DNA of 64,000 nt, from assembly GCF_000158175.1 (NCBI RefSeq), contig NZ_DS999411.1, positions 716,596 through 780,595 of the forward strand, written 5' to 3'. The DNA comes from Luminiphilus syltensis NOR5-1B. GTDB taxonomy: Bacteria; Pseudomonadota; Gammaproteobacteria; Pseudomonadales; Halieaceae. The position numbers were made by a program, and so were the translations under genes. The notes beneath the pieces are model-generated. The model saw only the letters and a list, made by a program, of their open reading frames with translations. It had not been told where the DNA came from and ran no database searches. Each line of letters starts with the position of its first letter. Positions within the stretch are counted from its first letter, which is position 1. Positions 1 through 8,550 of this stretch are shown in pieces.

Positions 1-101
1 CCGCCCACCTCACCTCGCGGCAGTGCCGCCCGGGCGCGGAATGACGTCATACGCGAAGCCAATGCGGGGAGATAGAGGATCCCTGAAATTCGCGATGAAC
101 C

Positions 102-127
102 AAAAAAAAAGGGCCCCCAAGGGGCCC
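102..127 (-). terminator. Rho-independent terminator of glnK-amt
   Basis: On the minus strand a GC-only hairpin (GGGCCCC paired with GGGGCCC, short TT loop) is followed directly by a run of nine T. It lies about 20 bp after the amt stop codon, so it should end the glnK-amt transcript. Confidence 0.85.
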
Positions 128-147
128 AATCGCACTCCAAAAAGGAA

Positions 148-1383
148 TTAGCTGCTCTTGGTGAACTCCGGGTATGCCTCCATACCGCATTCGGCGATGT
201 CGCTGCCTTCGTATTCGTCTTCCTCGGAGACGCGCAGTCCCATGACGAGTTTGATGACAGTGAAGACCACCAGCGAGGTCACAAACACCCAACCGAAGAT
301 CGTGAGGGCACCGATGATCTGACCGCTGAAGCTGGCACCATCGTTGGTGACAGGCACCAACAGAAGACCGAGTAAACCGACTACACCATGAACCGAGATC
401 GCACCAACGGGGTCGTCGATCTTCAGCTTGTCCAGCGTGACGATAGAGAACACCACCAGGATGCCACCGAGCCCACCGAACAAGGTGGCCTGCAAGGCGG
501 ACGGCGTATCAGGACCGGCAGTAATCGCAACCAGACCAGCAAGACAGCCGTTCAGCGCCATCGTCAGATCGGCTTTTCCAAACAGGGCTCGAGCAGTGAT
601 CAGAGCCAGAATACAACCACCGGCAGCGGCCGCATTGGTATTCATGAAGACGACCGCTACTGCGTTTGCGGACTCTACCGATGCAGTGGCGAGCACCGAA
701 CCGCCGTTGAATCCAAACCAGCCCAACCACAGGATGAAGGTACCCAGGGTCGCGAGTGGAAGATTGGCACCGGGAAATGCATTGATTTCACCGTTGGGAC
801 CATATTTTCCTTTTCGAGCACCCACCAGGATTACACCCGCGAGTGCAGCAGCGGCACCGGCCATGTGCACAATGCCCGATCCGGCAAAGTCGAGGAAGCC
901 CAGCTCACCGAGGTTATAAGCGCCAAAGACGTCATTACCACCCCAGGTCCAGCTTCCCTCCATCGGGTAGATGAAACCCGTCATCACCACGGCAAAGGCG
1001 AGGAAGGCAAACAGCTTCATGCGCTCTGCAACGGCACCGGAGACAATCGACATGGCGGTAGCCACAAACACGACCTGAAAGAAGAAGTCAGCCGAAGGGG
1101 CGTAAGTTGCGGGCTCATCCGCTCCCGCGACGCCATCACCGGTAATCGTACTCAACAGGTAATCGCCGCCGTACATGATCGCGTAACCACAGACCATGTA
1201 CATAGTGCATGCCACCGCAAACAGGGTGACGTTTTTAGTCAGGATCTCGACGGTATTCTTACTGCGTACCAGACCCGCCTCGAGCATGGCAAAACCTGCT
1301 GCCATCCACATAACCAACGCGCCGCACACCAGGAAGTAAAAGGTGTCGAGGGCGTACTGTAACTGAAAAATTTCGTTTTCCAT
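148..1383 (-). CDS. amt: Ammonium transporter (Amt family)
   Basis: A 411-residue inner-membrane ammonium channel with eleven predicted hydrophobic segments. The twin histidines of the Amt pore are visible as His173 (context SGIVHMAG) and His332 (ISVHGVVG). The C-terminal cytoplasmic tail after the last helix is the part that binds GlnK in this family. There is no cleavable signal peptide of the E. coli AmtB kind; the protein starts directly with a short exterior stretch. It lies 27 bp downstream of glnK on the same strand, the standard glnK-amtB operon used under nitrogen limitation. A strong terminator follows it. Confidence 0.96.
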   Translation of the reverse strand: MENEIFQLQYALDTFYFLVCGALVMWMAAGFAMLEAGLVRSKNTVEILTKNVTLFAVACTMYMVCGYAIMYGGDYLLSTITGDGVAGADEPATYAPSADFFFQVVFVATAMSIVSGAVAERMKLFAFLAFAVVMTGFIYPMEGSWTWGGNDVFGAYNLGELGFLDFAGSGIVHMAGAAAALAGVILVGARKGKYGPNGEINAFPGANLPLATLGTFILWLGWFGFNGGSVLATASVESANAVAVVFMNTNAAAAGGCILALITARALFGKADLTMALNGCLAGLVAITAGPDTPSALQATLFGGLGGILVVFSIVTLDKLKIDDPVGAISVHGVVGLLGLLLVPVTNDGASFSGQIIGALTIFGWVFVTSLVVFTVIKLVMGLRVSEEDEYEGSDIAECGMEAYPEFTKSS

Positions 1384-1410
1384 CTCTGTTTCTCGCTCCT
1401 ATTCTGGTGA

Positions 1411-1761
<351 letters not shown>

Positions 1762-1769
1762 TCATTTAG

Positions 1770-1789
1770 GCCCTGCAGAGGGCGTTTTT
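1770..1789 (+). terminator. Hairpin with T-run in the glnK leader, plus-strand polarity
   Basis: GCCCT (1770-1774) pairs with AGGGC (1779-1783) around a GCAG loop and is followed by G and five T, so it has terminator polarity on the plus strand. No plus-strand gene ends here. On the minus strand the same hairpin lies in the glnK 5' leader, about 20 nt before the start codon. It may block antisense transcription into the leader, or it may be chance. Confidence 0.35.
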
Positions 1790-1914
1790 GCTTCTGACCA
1801 ACCATCAACAGCGGGGAACGACGATTGATGGGCCCTGGTGTTAATCCCTCACTCACGTGTCTCTGAGATCGGGTTCCCTCGCAGGATCTGGTGGATGGGG
1901 TGCCGAGTGTGTAA

Positions 1915-2070
1915 CTACCGGACAAGGCCGTGAGAGGCCGTGTACCCGTAATAGTTGGTCGGGCACGCGTCGCCGCGTGCATCGACGCTGACCGCACTGG
2001 TGGGAGCAGTGGCGGACAGAGCAGCTGCTGGATTTACAGCGGCTGCGATAAGTGGCTCAGCGACATTCAT
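1915..2070 (-). CDS. Possible small protein, 51 residues, upstream of glnK
   Basis: The 605-bp gap between glnK and ubiK has no clear gene. The one candidate is this short minus-strand frame, starting MNVAEPLIAAAV and ending YTASHGLVR. A good ribosome-binding site (AGAGG, seven bases before ATG) precedes it. The Ala/Ser/Thr-rich middle matches nothing I recognise. It lies between the NtrC-type sites and glnK, so it could be first in the nitrogen-regulated transcript. Low confidence: composition alone could open a frame of this length. Confidence 0.25.
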   Translation of the reverse strand: MNVAEPLIAAAVNPAAALSATAPTSAVSVDARGDACPTNYYGYTASHGLVR

Positions 2071-2250
2071 TGTCAATCCTCTCAGGGAATTGTCGATATT
2101 CAGTGCGCGGCGCCGAAGCGCCCACACTGAGTGGAACGGACCTGTTCACCATTTAACTAGCCACTCGCGTACCACATCCCATTTTTTCCCGTTTTTTCAG
2201 TTGCTTGCGACTAGTTGGGTCCGCAAGTCAGGCGTCACCGACGCCTCTCC

Positions 2251-2289
2251 GCACCCAAATGGTGCCCGACATGCACCATTATTGGTCGC
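2251..2289. promoter_or_regulatory. Probable NtrC (NR-I) binding sites
   Basis: GCACC-CAAAT-GGTGC (2251-2265) is a perfect match to the dyad GCACC-N5-GGTGC bound by NtrC. A second weaker site follows at 2273-2289 (GCACC, six bases, GGTCGC). They lie about 500 bp upstream of glnK, further than the usual 100-150 bp. I did not find a convincing sigma-54 promoter between them and glnK. Confidence 0.55.
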
Positions 2290-2354
2290 CTTTGATGTGG
2301 GCTGACCGGCCCAGGTGCGCTACATTGCATGACTCGGTAAGCAGGAGTGGCTGA

Positions 2355-2633
2355 ATGAGCAATCAATACGATCAAAGCCAGGGCAGGCGCCCCGGACTAG
2401 GCGATCTCTTCGGTCGGGTGCTCGACCGGGACAACCCCGTCATAGAGCAACTCGATCGCAACGCCCGATCGCTGGCGCAAAGTGCCTTGGCAAAACTTGA
2501 TGTCGTCAGTCGAGCCGAGTTTGATGCCCAGACCGAGGTGCTTCGCCGAACCCGGCAGCGCGTTGAAGAACTCGAGCAGACATTGGACGCGCTGACCGCG
2601 AGAGTCGAGAACAACCAGACCCCAACAGACTGA
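2355..2633 (+). CDS. ubiK: Ubiquinone biosynthesis accessory factor UbiK (BMFP domain)
   Basis: A 92-residue protein of the YqiC/UbiK family, a soluble, largely helical factor that supports aerobic ubiquinone synthesis with UbiJ. The C-terminal half is a coiled coil of the BMFP type (VVSRAEFDAQTEVLRRTRQR, then VEELEQTLDALTARVE), which drives trimer formation in relatives. CAGGAG stands seven bases before the ATG. The gene is followed 71 bp later by comM/yifB, a common neighbour in gammaproteobacteria. Confidence 0.88.
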   Translation: MSNQYDQSQGRRPGLGDLFGRVLDRDNPVIEQLDRNARSLAQSALAKLDVVSRAEFDAQTEVLRRTRQRVEELEQTLDALTARVENNQTPTD

Positions 2634-2704
2634 GGCGTCGAGGAGGCCAGCGGGCGCTAATCACGCCGCTGGCGATTATTTCCATACCGGTTCAGGGACG
2701 AACC

Positions 2705-4216
2705 ATGACAACCGCAACCATATTCACCCGCGGCAGCGCCGGGCTGGCTGCGCCTGCTGTCGCCATTCAAGTACATATTACCAACGGTTTGCCGGCCTTC
2801 ACTGTCGTCGGCCTGCCGGAGAGCACCGTGCGCGAATCCCGGGAGCGGGTACGCAGTGCACTGCTCAACTCTTTTTTCGAGTGGCCCGATACCCGCATTA
2901 CCGTCAACCTCGCACCGGCAGACCTGCCCAAGGCCGGAGGCCGATACGATCTGCCCATCGCTCTGGGTCTGCTGGTTGCCTCCGGACAACTGGCCCAGAC
3001 GGGACTGGAAAACTGGGAGTGCTTTGGCGAACTGGGACTCGATGGCAGCCTGCACCCCTGCACCGGGCTACTTGGCGGCATCATCGCGGCAACGTCAGCG
3101 CAGCGGCGGTGCCTTGTTCCATTGATACAGGCGCCACAGCTGGCGCGGGTGCCCAACAGCGTGATTGTGGGTGCCGTTGATTTATTGTCCGCGTGCGCAC
3201 TGATACGAACCCCCTCCGCGCCGCCGGCGGCGCCATCAAGGGATTTGCAGGAGACCCGAGCTTATCCCGACCTGGCGGACGTACAGGGCCAGGGGTGTGC
3301 CCGACGCGCGATCGAGGTGGCAGCCGCTGGCGGTCATCACCTGCTGCTCAACGGACCTCCGGGGGCAGGCAAGAGCCTACTCGCCGCGTGCCTACCCGGG
3401 CTGCTCCCACCACCCCATCCGCGACAGCAATTGGAAATCATGCAAATCAGCGATTTGATGGGCGATCCCCCGCTGGCGATTCGCCCGTTTCGCGCTCCAC
3501 ATCATTCGGCGAGTCCGGCGGCCCTCATCGGCGGCGGGGCCAGCGCGCGGCCGGGCGAAGTCAGTCGCGCACATGGTGGCGTGTTGTTTCTTGACGAACT
3601 GGCTGAATTTCCGAGAGCCGTTCTGGACACGTTGAGGCAACCGCTGGAGAGCGGGCAGGTGCTCGTATCCAGGGTTCGCGGCCAGCACTGGTATCCGGCG
3701 AGCTTTCAACTCGTCGCGGCAATGAATCCGTGTCCCTGCGGCAATGCCGGTGCCAGCGGTGTCACTTGCCGCTGCGGGCAGGACACCATCCAGCGCTATC
3801 AGGCCAGGGTGTCTGGACCACTGCTCGATCGCATCGACCTCCACGTCACACTGCAGCGCCAGACTGCAGAAGACCTGCTGAACGCGAACAATATCAATGA
3901 ATCGAGTAAACAGGTTGCCCGAAGAGTGTCTCTGGCGCGCGATCGCCAGATTGAACGGCAGGGAAGCCTTAATGCAGGCCTGGAAACAGCGAAACTGATG
4001 AGCACTACCGCACTGGACGCGGCGACACAGCGGTGGTTTGAACGGGCGGCGGACAGGCTCCACATGTCAGCCCGCGGGATTCACCGCTGCCTGCGGGTTG
4101 CCCGCACTATCGCCGACCTGGAGCGTGCGCCGACCGTAGAACAGTCGACGTTGTTGGAAGCGCTAAATTATCGTGCGATGCCCGTGGTCGGACACCGAGT
4201 GGGGGACTCGCTGTGA
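2705..4216 (+). CDS. comM: YifB/ComM family Mg-chelatase-like AAA ATPase
   Basis: A 503-residue protein. The N-terminal part has the Lon-protease-like fold of the family. A Walker A motif GPPGAGKS lies near residue 217, with Walker B in LFLDELAEF. The family-specific cysteine cluster MNPCPCGN...TCRCG follows, then the C-terminal Mg-chelatase domain. ComM is a hexameric helicase that promotes branch migration during natural transformation and recombination in Vibrio and relatives. Full length, with no sign of decay. The ATG follows a GGGACGAACC leader, a weak ribosome-binding site. Confidence 0.93.
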   Translation: MTTATIFTRGSAGLAAPAVAIQVHITNGLPAFTVVGLPESTVRESRERVRSALLNSFFEWPDTRITVNLAPADLPKAGGRYDLPIALGLLVASGQLAQTGLENWECFGELGLDGSLHPCTGLLGGIIAATSAQRRCLVPLIQAPQLARVPNSVIVGAVDLLSACALIRTPSAPPAAPSRDLQETRAYPDLADVQGQGCARRAIEVAAAGGHHLLLNGPPGAGKSLLAACLPGLLPPPHPRQQLEIMQISDLMGDPPLAIRPFRAPHHSASPAALIGGGASARPGEVSRAHGGVLFLDELAEFPRAVLDTLRQPLESGQVLVSRVRGQHWYPASFQLVAAMNPCPCGNAGASGVTCRCGQDTIQRYQARVSGPLLDRIDLHVTLQRQTAEDLLNANNINESSKQVARRVSLARDRQIERQGSLNAGLETAKLMSTTALDAATQRWFERAADRLHMSARGIHRCLRVARTIADLERAPTVEQSTLLEALNYRAMPVVGHRVGDSL

Positions 4217-4269
4217 GGATCGAGCCCGGCTTCTACGCAGTGCGCACAACGACAGCGTGCGCACGACCA

Positions 4270-4698
4270 TCACTGGCTCTCAGCGACCATGAAATCGACG
4301 GCAGCCCGAATTTCCTCGTCAGAGCAGTCCATACAACCGCCCTTGGCAATCATGCTTGAACCCGCGACGCCATTGATACCGCTGTCGTAAAGCGCTTCCA
4401 TTCCCTTGGCAATCCGCGGCTCCCATGCGGCAACATCACCGAGCATGGGGGCTCCCGCAGCGCCAGTGGCGTGGCAGGCCATGCACGCCGAGTTGTATAC
4501 CGCGTCTCCCGAGCGGGCACCGCTCTCAGCGACCGCCGCGCCCATGTCCTTGGCGGAGCACGCCTCATCGCCGGTCACACAGACCTTGCTGTACGGCTGG
4601 ATACGCTCCTCGATCGCGGCGCGCTGCTCGTCGGAAAGGTCGACGGCCATCACCGTTAGTGGAATCAGGGCTGCCACGATTACAAATAAACGCTTCAT
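4270..4698 (-). CDS. Cytochrome c5 family protein
   Basis: A 142-residue periplasmic c-type cytochrome. It begins MKRLFVIVAALIPLTVMA, a Sec signal peptide. The haem motif is CMACH. A later Cys pair (GGCMDCSDEE) matches the extra disulfide of cytochrome c5, and an unusual third pair (CVTGDEAC) precedes the haem site. The start at 4698 is chosen because AGGAGAAAGT stands just before this ATG and the signal peptide begins there; a longer frame to 4824 would add 42 unlikely residues. It probably carries electrons between respiratory complexes. Transcribed divergently from the GST gene. Confidence 0.88.
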   Translation of the reverse strand: MKRLFVIVAALIPLTVMAVDLSDEQRAAIEERIQPYSKVCVTGDEACSAKDMGAAVAESGARSGDAVYNSACMACHATGAAGAPMLGDVAAWEPRIAKGMEALYDSGINGVAGSSMIAKGGCMDCSDEEIRAAVDFMVAESQ

Positions 4699-4856
4699 TA
4701 CTTTCTCCTGTTCGTTCAGGCGCCGGAGTATAGCCATTGCTGGGGCGTTGGAAAACTCGCCTTTGACGTCGTTTTGTCGCATCTGCCCCGCCCGCTCTGC
4801 TAAATTGTCAGCGAAAACTCTCATTTATCTTTCAAGACAGGCCACCGGAAACAAAA

Positions 4857-5483
4857 ATGAAGCTCTATACCTACGACGCCGCACCCAACCCTGCCCGCCT
4901 CAAAATGTTTATCGATTACAAAGGTATTCACGTGGATACCGAAGTAATCGACATGATGAAGCTGGAACAGCAGAGCGAGGACTATGTGAAACTGGTTCCC
5001 GAGGCAACGGTACCGGCGCTGGTACTTGAGGATGGCACCGTTCTGACGGCCATCATTGCGATCGCGCAGTACCTCGAGTCCCTACACCCGGAGCGCCCCC
5101 TCATGGGCGTGACCCCCCGCGAGAAAGCCCTGGTCCTGAATTGGTGCCAACGGATCTTCAACACCACTTTTATGGGCGTCGCCGAAGTCTTTCGAAACAG
5201 TAATCCCAATTTTGAGAACCGGAGCTTGCCCGGCACGACCCCCTACCCGCAGATCCCGGCATTGGTCGAACGGGGCAAAGTAAGGCTCATTGATTCACTG
5301 CAACGAATTAATGCGGAGCTCGAGGACGGTCACTTCCTGACCGGCAGCAGTATCACCCTGGCCGACATCGATCTGTTGGCCGCGATTGAATTCGCAAAAT
5401 GGGCCGCCAAGGTCACTCCGGACCCGGCACTTACCCGACTGGCGGACTGGCGCGCACGCACCGAGGATGCCCTCGGCCGCTGA
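4857..5483 (+). CDS. Glutathione S-transferase family protein
   Basis: A 208-residue protein. The N-terminal thioredoxin-like domain (about 1-77) has the cis-proline motif in EATVPALVLEDG, and the helical C-terminal domain includes GSSITLADIDLLAAIEFA, the usual N-capping/D motif. The substrate cannot be predicted. The end overlaps the start of the DUF3080 lipoprotein gene, so the two are likely co-transcribed. Confidence 0.9.
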   Translation: MKLYTYDAAPNPARLKMFIDYKGIHVDTEVIDMMKLEQQSEDYVKLVPEATVPALVLEDGTVLTAIIAIAQYLESLHPERPLMGVTPREKALVLNWCQRIFNTTFMGVAEVFRNSNPNFENRSLPGTTPYPQIPALVERGKVRLIDSLQRINAELEDGHFLTGSSITLADIDLLAAIEFAKWAAKVTPDPALTRLADWRARTEDALGR

Positions 5484-6531
5484 CACGCCCCAATCGATCG
5501 TGCAAAAGCTCATTCGGCTCCTGGCGCTGGGGCTGGTTCTTACCGCCTGCCAGAAGCCCAGCGATGGCCCGTCGAAGCTGGATCACTACCTGGATCGTCT
5601 CAGCGGCGCCATCGACAGCCCGATAGCCTCAACGCGACCGGGAGCACTACCTCGCCTCAACAGCGCCCCGTTAACACCTCTGGTGCTTCCCACCGCCGAC
5701 CTGGGGGTGCTCGATTTTCTGTCGCTGTCCGATTGCGCGCTGCAGGTCAATCTCGCACGACGCAATAGCAGTCTCGGCCGCGTGGCCGGCGCGTCACAGC
5801 GCCTGCTGCTGGACCTTGAATTCCTGCGATTGGCACCCGCCTGCATTGATAAACTGAGAGACCGCGGCGATCCCGATCTGGCCCGGCAAATAGAGGCCGC
5901 TTTCACGACTCGACGCACCCACCTTCCCGCTGCAATCTATAACGCGGTGCTGGGGGGAAGCGAGTACCGTGATTTCTGGAAAATACCCGCAGTCCTGGGC
6001 AACTACCCCTTGAACACAGGTGGTGATTTGCCCGCTGCCTTGCAGGTAATCGACAACCAGAGCGCCGCCTGGTTGGCGGGTGATTACCGCGTCACGCCAA
6101 CGCCCCATCTCGAAGATTTACTGGCGACACTGAGGTCGGGAGACGGTGGGACGCTACTGCTTGCCGCGAGCTACCAGCATGAGGCCCTCGCAGAGGCCAA
6201 TCTTGCGCTGGGCGAAGCGTCGCCGCTGTGCCCCTTCGGCACCACCACACAGCGAGCATTAACGCTGCGAAACGTGGTCGCCAAATACTTTGCCGCGGAC
6301 ACGCAGCAATGGCTTGCCGAGCTGAGTCGTCGTGAAGTGAGTCTTATGCAGCCCTTGCGTGCGCTCGAAGCACGACTCAGCACCGTGCTCCCACGGGAAT
6401 ATACCGGCTGGCAACAGCAGCGCGATGCGCACCTCGCGAGCCTCAGACGAACCCCTCGAGCTCATGTTGAAGCGATTCAGGCGGTTTTTCGGGAGTGCCC
6501 CGGCTCAATCGCGGGCACTCAGGGCCAATAA
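5467..6531 (+). CDS. DUF3080 family lipoprotein
   Basis: About 354 residues. A lipoprotein signal peptide (VQKLIRLLALGLVLTAC) ends in a clear lipobox. The body has the blocks of DUF3080 proteins (LLLDLEFLRLAPACI, NAVLGGSEYRDFW, GDGGTLLLAAS, ending in HVEAIQAVFRECPGS). The function is unknown; the family is found in marine gammaproteobacteria. The start is uncertain: ATG at 5467 overlaps the GST gene by 17 bp, while GTG at 5500 would begin exactly at the signal peptide and may be the real one. Confidence 0.85.
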   Translation: MPSAADTPQSIVQKLIRLLALGLVLTACQKPSDGPSKLDHYLDRLSGAIDSPIASTRPGALPRLNSAPLTPLVLPTADLGVLDFLSLSDCALQVNLARRNSSLGRVAGASQRLLLDLEFLRLAPACIDKLRDRGDPDLARQIEAAFTTRRTHLPAAIYNAVLGGSEYRDFWKIPAVLGNYPLNTGGDLPAALQVIDNQSAAWLAGDYRVTPTPHLEDLLATLRSGDGGTLLLAASYQHEALAEANLALGEASPLCPFGTTTQRALTLRNVVAKYFAADTQQWLAELSRREVSLMQPLRALEARLSTVLPREYTGWQQQRDAHLASLRRTPRAHVEAIQAVFRECPGSIAGTQGQ

Positions 6532-6606
6532 GTACCATCCGTTGCAACTCCGGCGCTGTGCTCTGCTAGAATTCCGCCACTTTCTATCGCAAACCCGGAG
6601 TCCACC

Positions 6607-7206
6607 ATGCAACGCTTGTCGCGAATTTCGATAATTCTGGCATCCCTTCTGATTGCCGCCTGCGCCAGCTCGCCCCCCAAGCCGGTCGTCGATTTCGACC
6701 CTCAGCATGATTTCAGCGACGAACGGAAAATTGCCTTTTACGCCCTGAGTGGGCAGAGCAGCGGCGAAAATCCGGTTAACCTGGCCGACTTTCAGAAAGA
6801 GCGGCTGAATACGGCGCTCAGGACTGCGCTTTCTGAAAAGGGCTTTACGATGGTCGACAGCGCCGCCGACGCCGACCTACTCATCAGCTGGCACCTGATT
6901 AGTGCCGAAAAAACCGATGTGAAAACCTACAACTCGCCCAATTACGGTATGTCCATGGGCTACAGTCGTTATAACCGTTATGCCATGTATAACTGCTACA
7001 GCTGCTTTGACAATACCGAAGTCAGGGTCAGCAATTACACCGAGGGAACCTTTATCGTCGACATGATCGAACCCGAGAAGCAGCGCTCCGTATGGCGAGC
7101 CGTGACCCAGTCGAAACTCAAGGGCGAGAACATCAATGATCAGGAAGTCCTGAACAACGCTGCCCGGGTCATACTGAACAATTTTCCGCCCATGACGGGG
7201 GAGTAA
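6607..7206 (+). CDS. DUF4136 domain lipoprotein
   Basis: A 199-residue protein with a lipobox LIAAC (Cys19), so an acylated envelope protein. The DUF4136 core is seen in VDFDPQHDFSD at the start, ADLLISWHLIS in the middle, and EGTFIVDMIEPEKQRSVWRAV near the end. An unusual Tyr-rich insert (SMGYSRYNRYAMYNCYSC) splits the domain. The biological role is unknown. Confidence 0.88.
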   Translation: MQRLSRISIILASLLIAACASSPPKPVVDFDPQHDFSDERKIAFYALSGQSSGENPVNLADFQKERLNTALRTALSEKGFTMVDSAADADLLISWHLISAEKTDVKTYNSPNYGMSMGYSRYNRYAMYNCYSCFDNTEVRVSNYTEGTFIVDMIEPEKQRSVWRAVTQSKLKGENINDQEVLNNAARVILNNFPPMTGE

Positions 7207-7245
7207 GGAACCGAAGCCGGGTGTAGTACCCAGGAACGCGTAACC

Positions 7246-8550
7246 ATGGAGTCAAACCCAGACCAGAGAGTGTCGACTGATGCCTTGTTCATGCGTACGC
7301 AGCTGAACAATGAGTGGCACGCCCGACCCACCGCACAAATGGCCTCGCCCTTTCGCTGCAGTCATCAGGTTTTTCAGCGGCAGGGACCGTCCAGTCACGC
7401 CCGGGAGAACTTCGCGCGACTGTGCCAGAGTCACGGCCAGGCGTCACCCGTCGACGGCAGCCGACACCATCAGACCACCCTTGGCAGCGCACTGGTCAAA
7501 TGGGAAGGCCATACGGATGCTGACAGTGTGACCTGCCTGGTTCCCGGTAACGCCGCGCCGTTGTTCAGCGAGCCCGCGTTTGGGCTTGCGCCCAAGCCAC
7601 TGCGCTCTCTTTTTGGCGAGAAGCTTTTTTGCGGCATCAAAGTCGAGGTGTTGAAACAAACCGTTGGCGACATGGATATGGCGGTTATCCGCGGTAGCCT
7701 CGGGGCCGACAATCTGTACGGCGGGCCCGTTGCCGACGGCAAAGCCTCGCTCTGGTCCAGTTTTCTCCTTGATGCTGAGGGCTTTTCGCGCATTGTCATC
7801 GTCGACCATGAATTGCCCCCGGGGGCGATCGGTCGCCTCCTGCAGCGCGTTATCGAGGCCGATAGCTACCGCATGCAAGCCATGAGCGCTTTGCCGCTGG
7901 CACGGGAAACCATGGCTAATTTGAGCGCGCTGGAAGCCGAGCTTGAACCGTTGATGGAGTCGCTGGCCGCCGATCGCGACACCGTTGACCACGACGCCAT
8001 GCTCAATCGCCTGTCGATGATGGCGGCCCAGACTGAACATCTCGCCGCCGCTACGAGTTACCGCTTTGGTGCGGCAAAAGCCTACTCCAGCATTGTCGAA
8101 CAGCGATTGGAGGAATTGCGCGAAGAGCTCGTGCTTACCCAGCCGCGCTACTCGGTATTCTTATTGCGCTCGCTTCAGCCCGCCATGCGTACCTGCCTGG
8201 CAGCAGAGCGACGCATCGATCAGCTTGCCCAGCGGGTCTCGCGGGCCACCAGCCTGCTCAATTCGATGGTGGGTGTCAGGCAAACCCAGCAGACCAATCG
8301 CATGATCGAGAGTATGAGTCGCAATGCAGAAATGCAGGTCCGGCTGCAGGAAGCCGTTGAGGGCTTTTCCATCTTCGTCATCAGCTATTACTCACTGGGG
8401 CTGATCAATTACATGCTCACCGCTGCAAAAGCGCTGGGCTCGCCCCTGGATCCGAAGATAACTACCGGCATCATGACGCCCCTGGTGCTGGTTTCGGTCT
8501 GGGTGTTCGTGCATTGGGTACGACGACGCATCACCCAGAAGTCCGACTAG
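7246..8550 (+). CDS. DUF3422 family inner-membrane protein
   Basis: A 434-residue protein. The soluble N-terminal part begins with the family hallmark (LNNEWHARPTAQM), a long helical region (about 210-350) follows, and two membrane segments lie near the C-terminus (IFVISYYSLGLINYML and IMTPLVLVSVWVFVHWV). The layout resembles a metal-transporter-like coiled-coil anchor, but no function is established for the family. It converges on, and overlaps by 4 bp, the aldehyde dehydrogenase gene. Confidence 0.9.
   Translation: MESNPDQRVSTDALFMRTQLNNEWHARPTAQMASPFRCSHQVFQRQGPSSHARENFARLCQSHGQASPVDGSRHHQTTLGSALVKWEGHTDADSVTCLVPGNAAPLFSEPAFGLAPKPLRSLFGEKLFCGIKVEVLKQTVGDMDMAVIRGSLGADNLYGGPVADGKASLWSSFLLDAEGFSRIVIVDHELPPGAIGRLLQRVIEADSYRMQAMSALPLARETMANLSALEAELEPLMESLAADRDTVDHDAMLNRLSMMAAQTEHLAAATSYRFGAAKAYSSIVEQRLEELREELVLTQPRYSVFLLRSLQPAMRTCLAAERRIDQLAQRVSRATSLLNSMVGVRQTQQTNRMIESMSRNAEMQVRLQEAVEGFSIFVISYYSLGLINYMLTAAKALGSPLDPKITTGIMTPLVLVSVWVFVHWVRRRITQKSD

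Noticed and set aside
388..1362. 324-residue frame on the plus strand opposite amt
   Set aside because: Lies wholly antisense to a clear ammonium transporter; its polar, low-sense protein resembles no family.
2300..2354. Sigma-54-like promoter before ubiK (GG...TTGCAT near 2310-2330)
   Set aside because: The GG and GC elements are one base too far apart for sigma-54.
3392..4063. 223-residue minus-strand frame inside comM
   Set aside because: Antisense shadow of a well-conserved ATPase gene in GC-rich DNA.
4406..5029. 207-residue plus-strand frame across the cytochrome c5 and GST genes
   Set aside because: Covers the signal peptide and promoter region between two real divergent genes; no recognisable protein.
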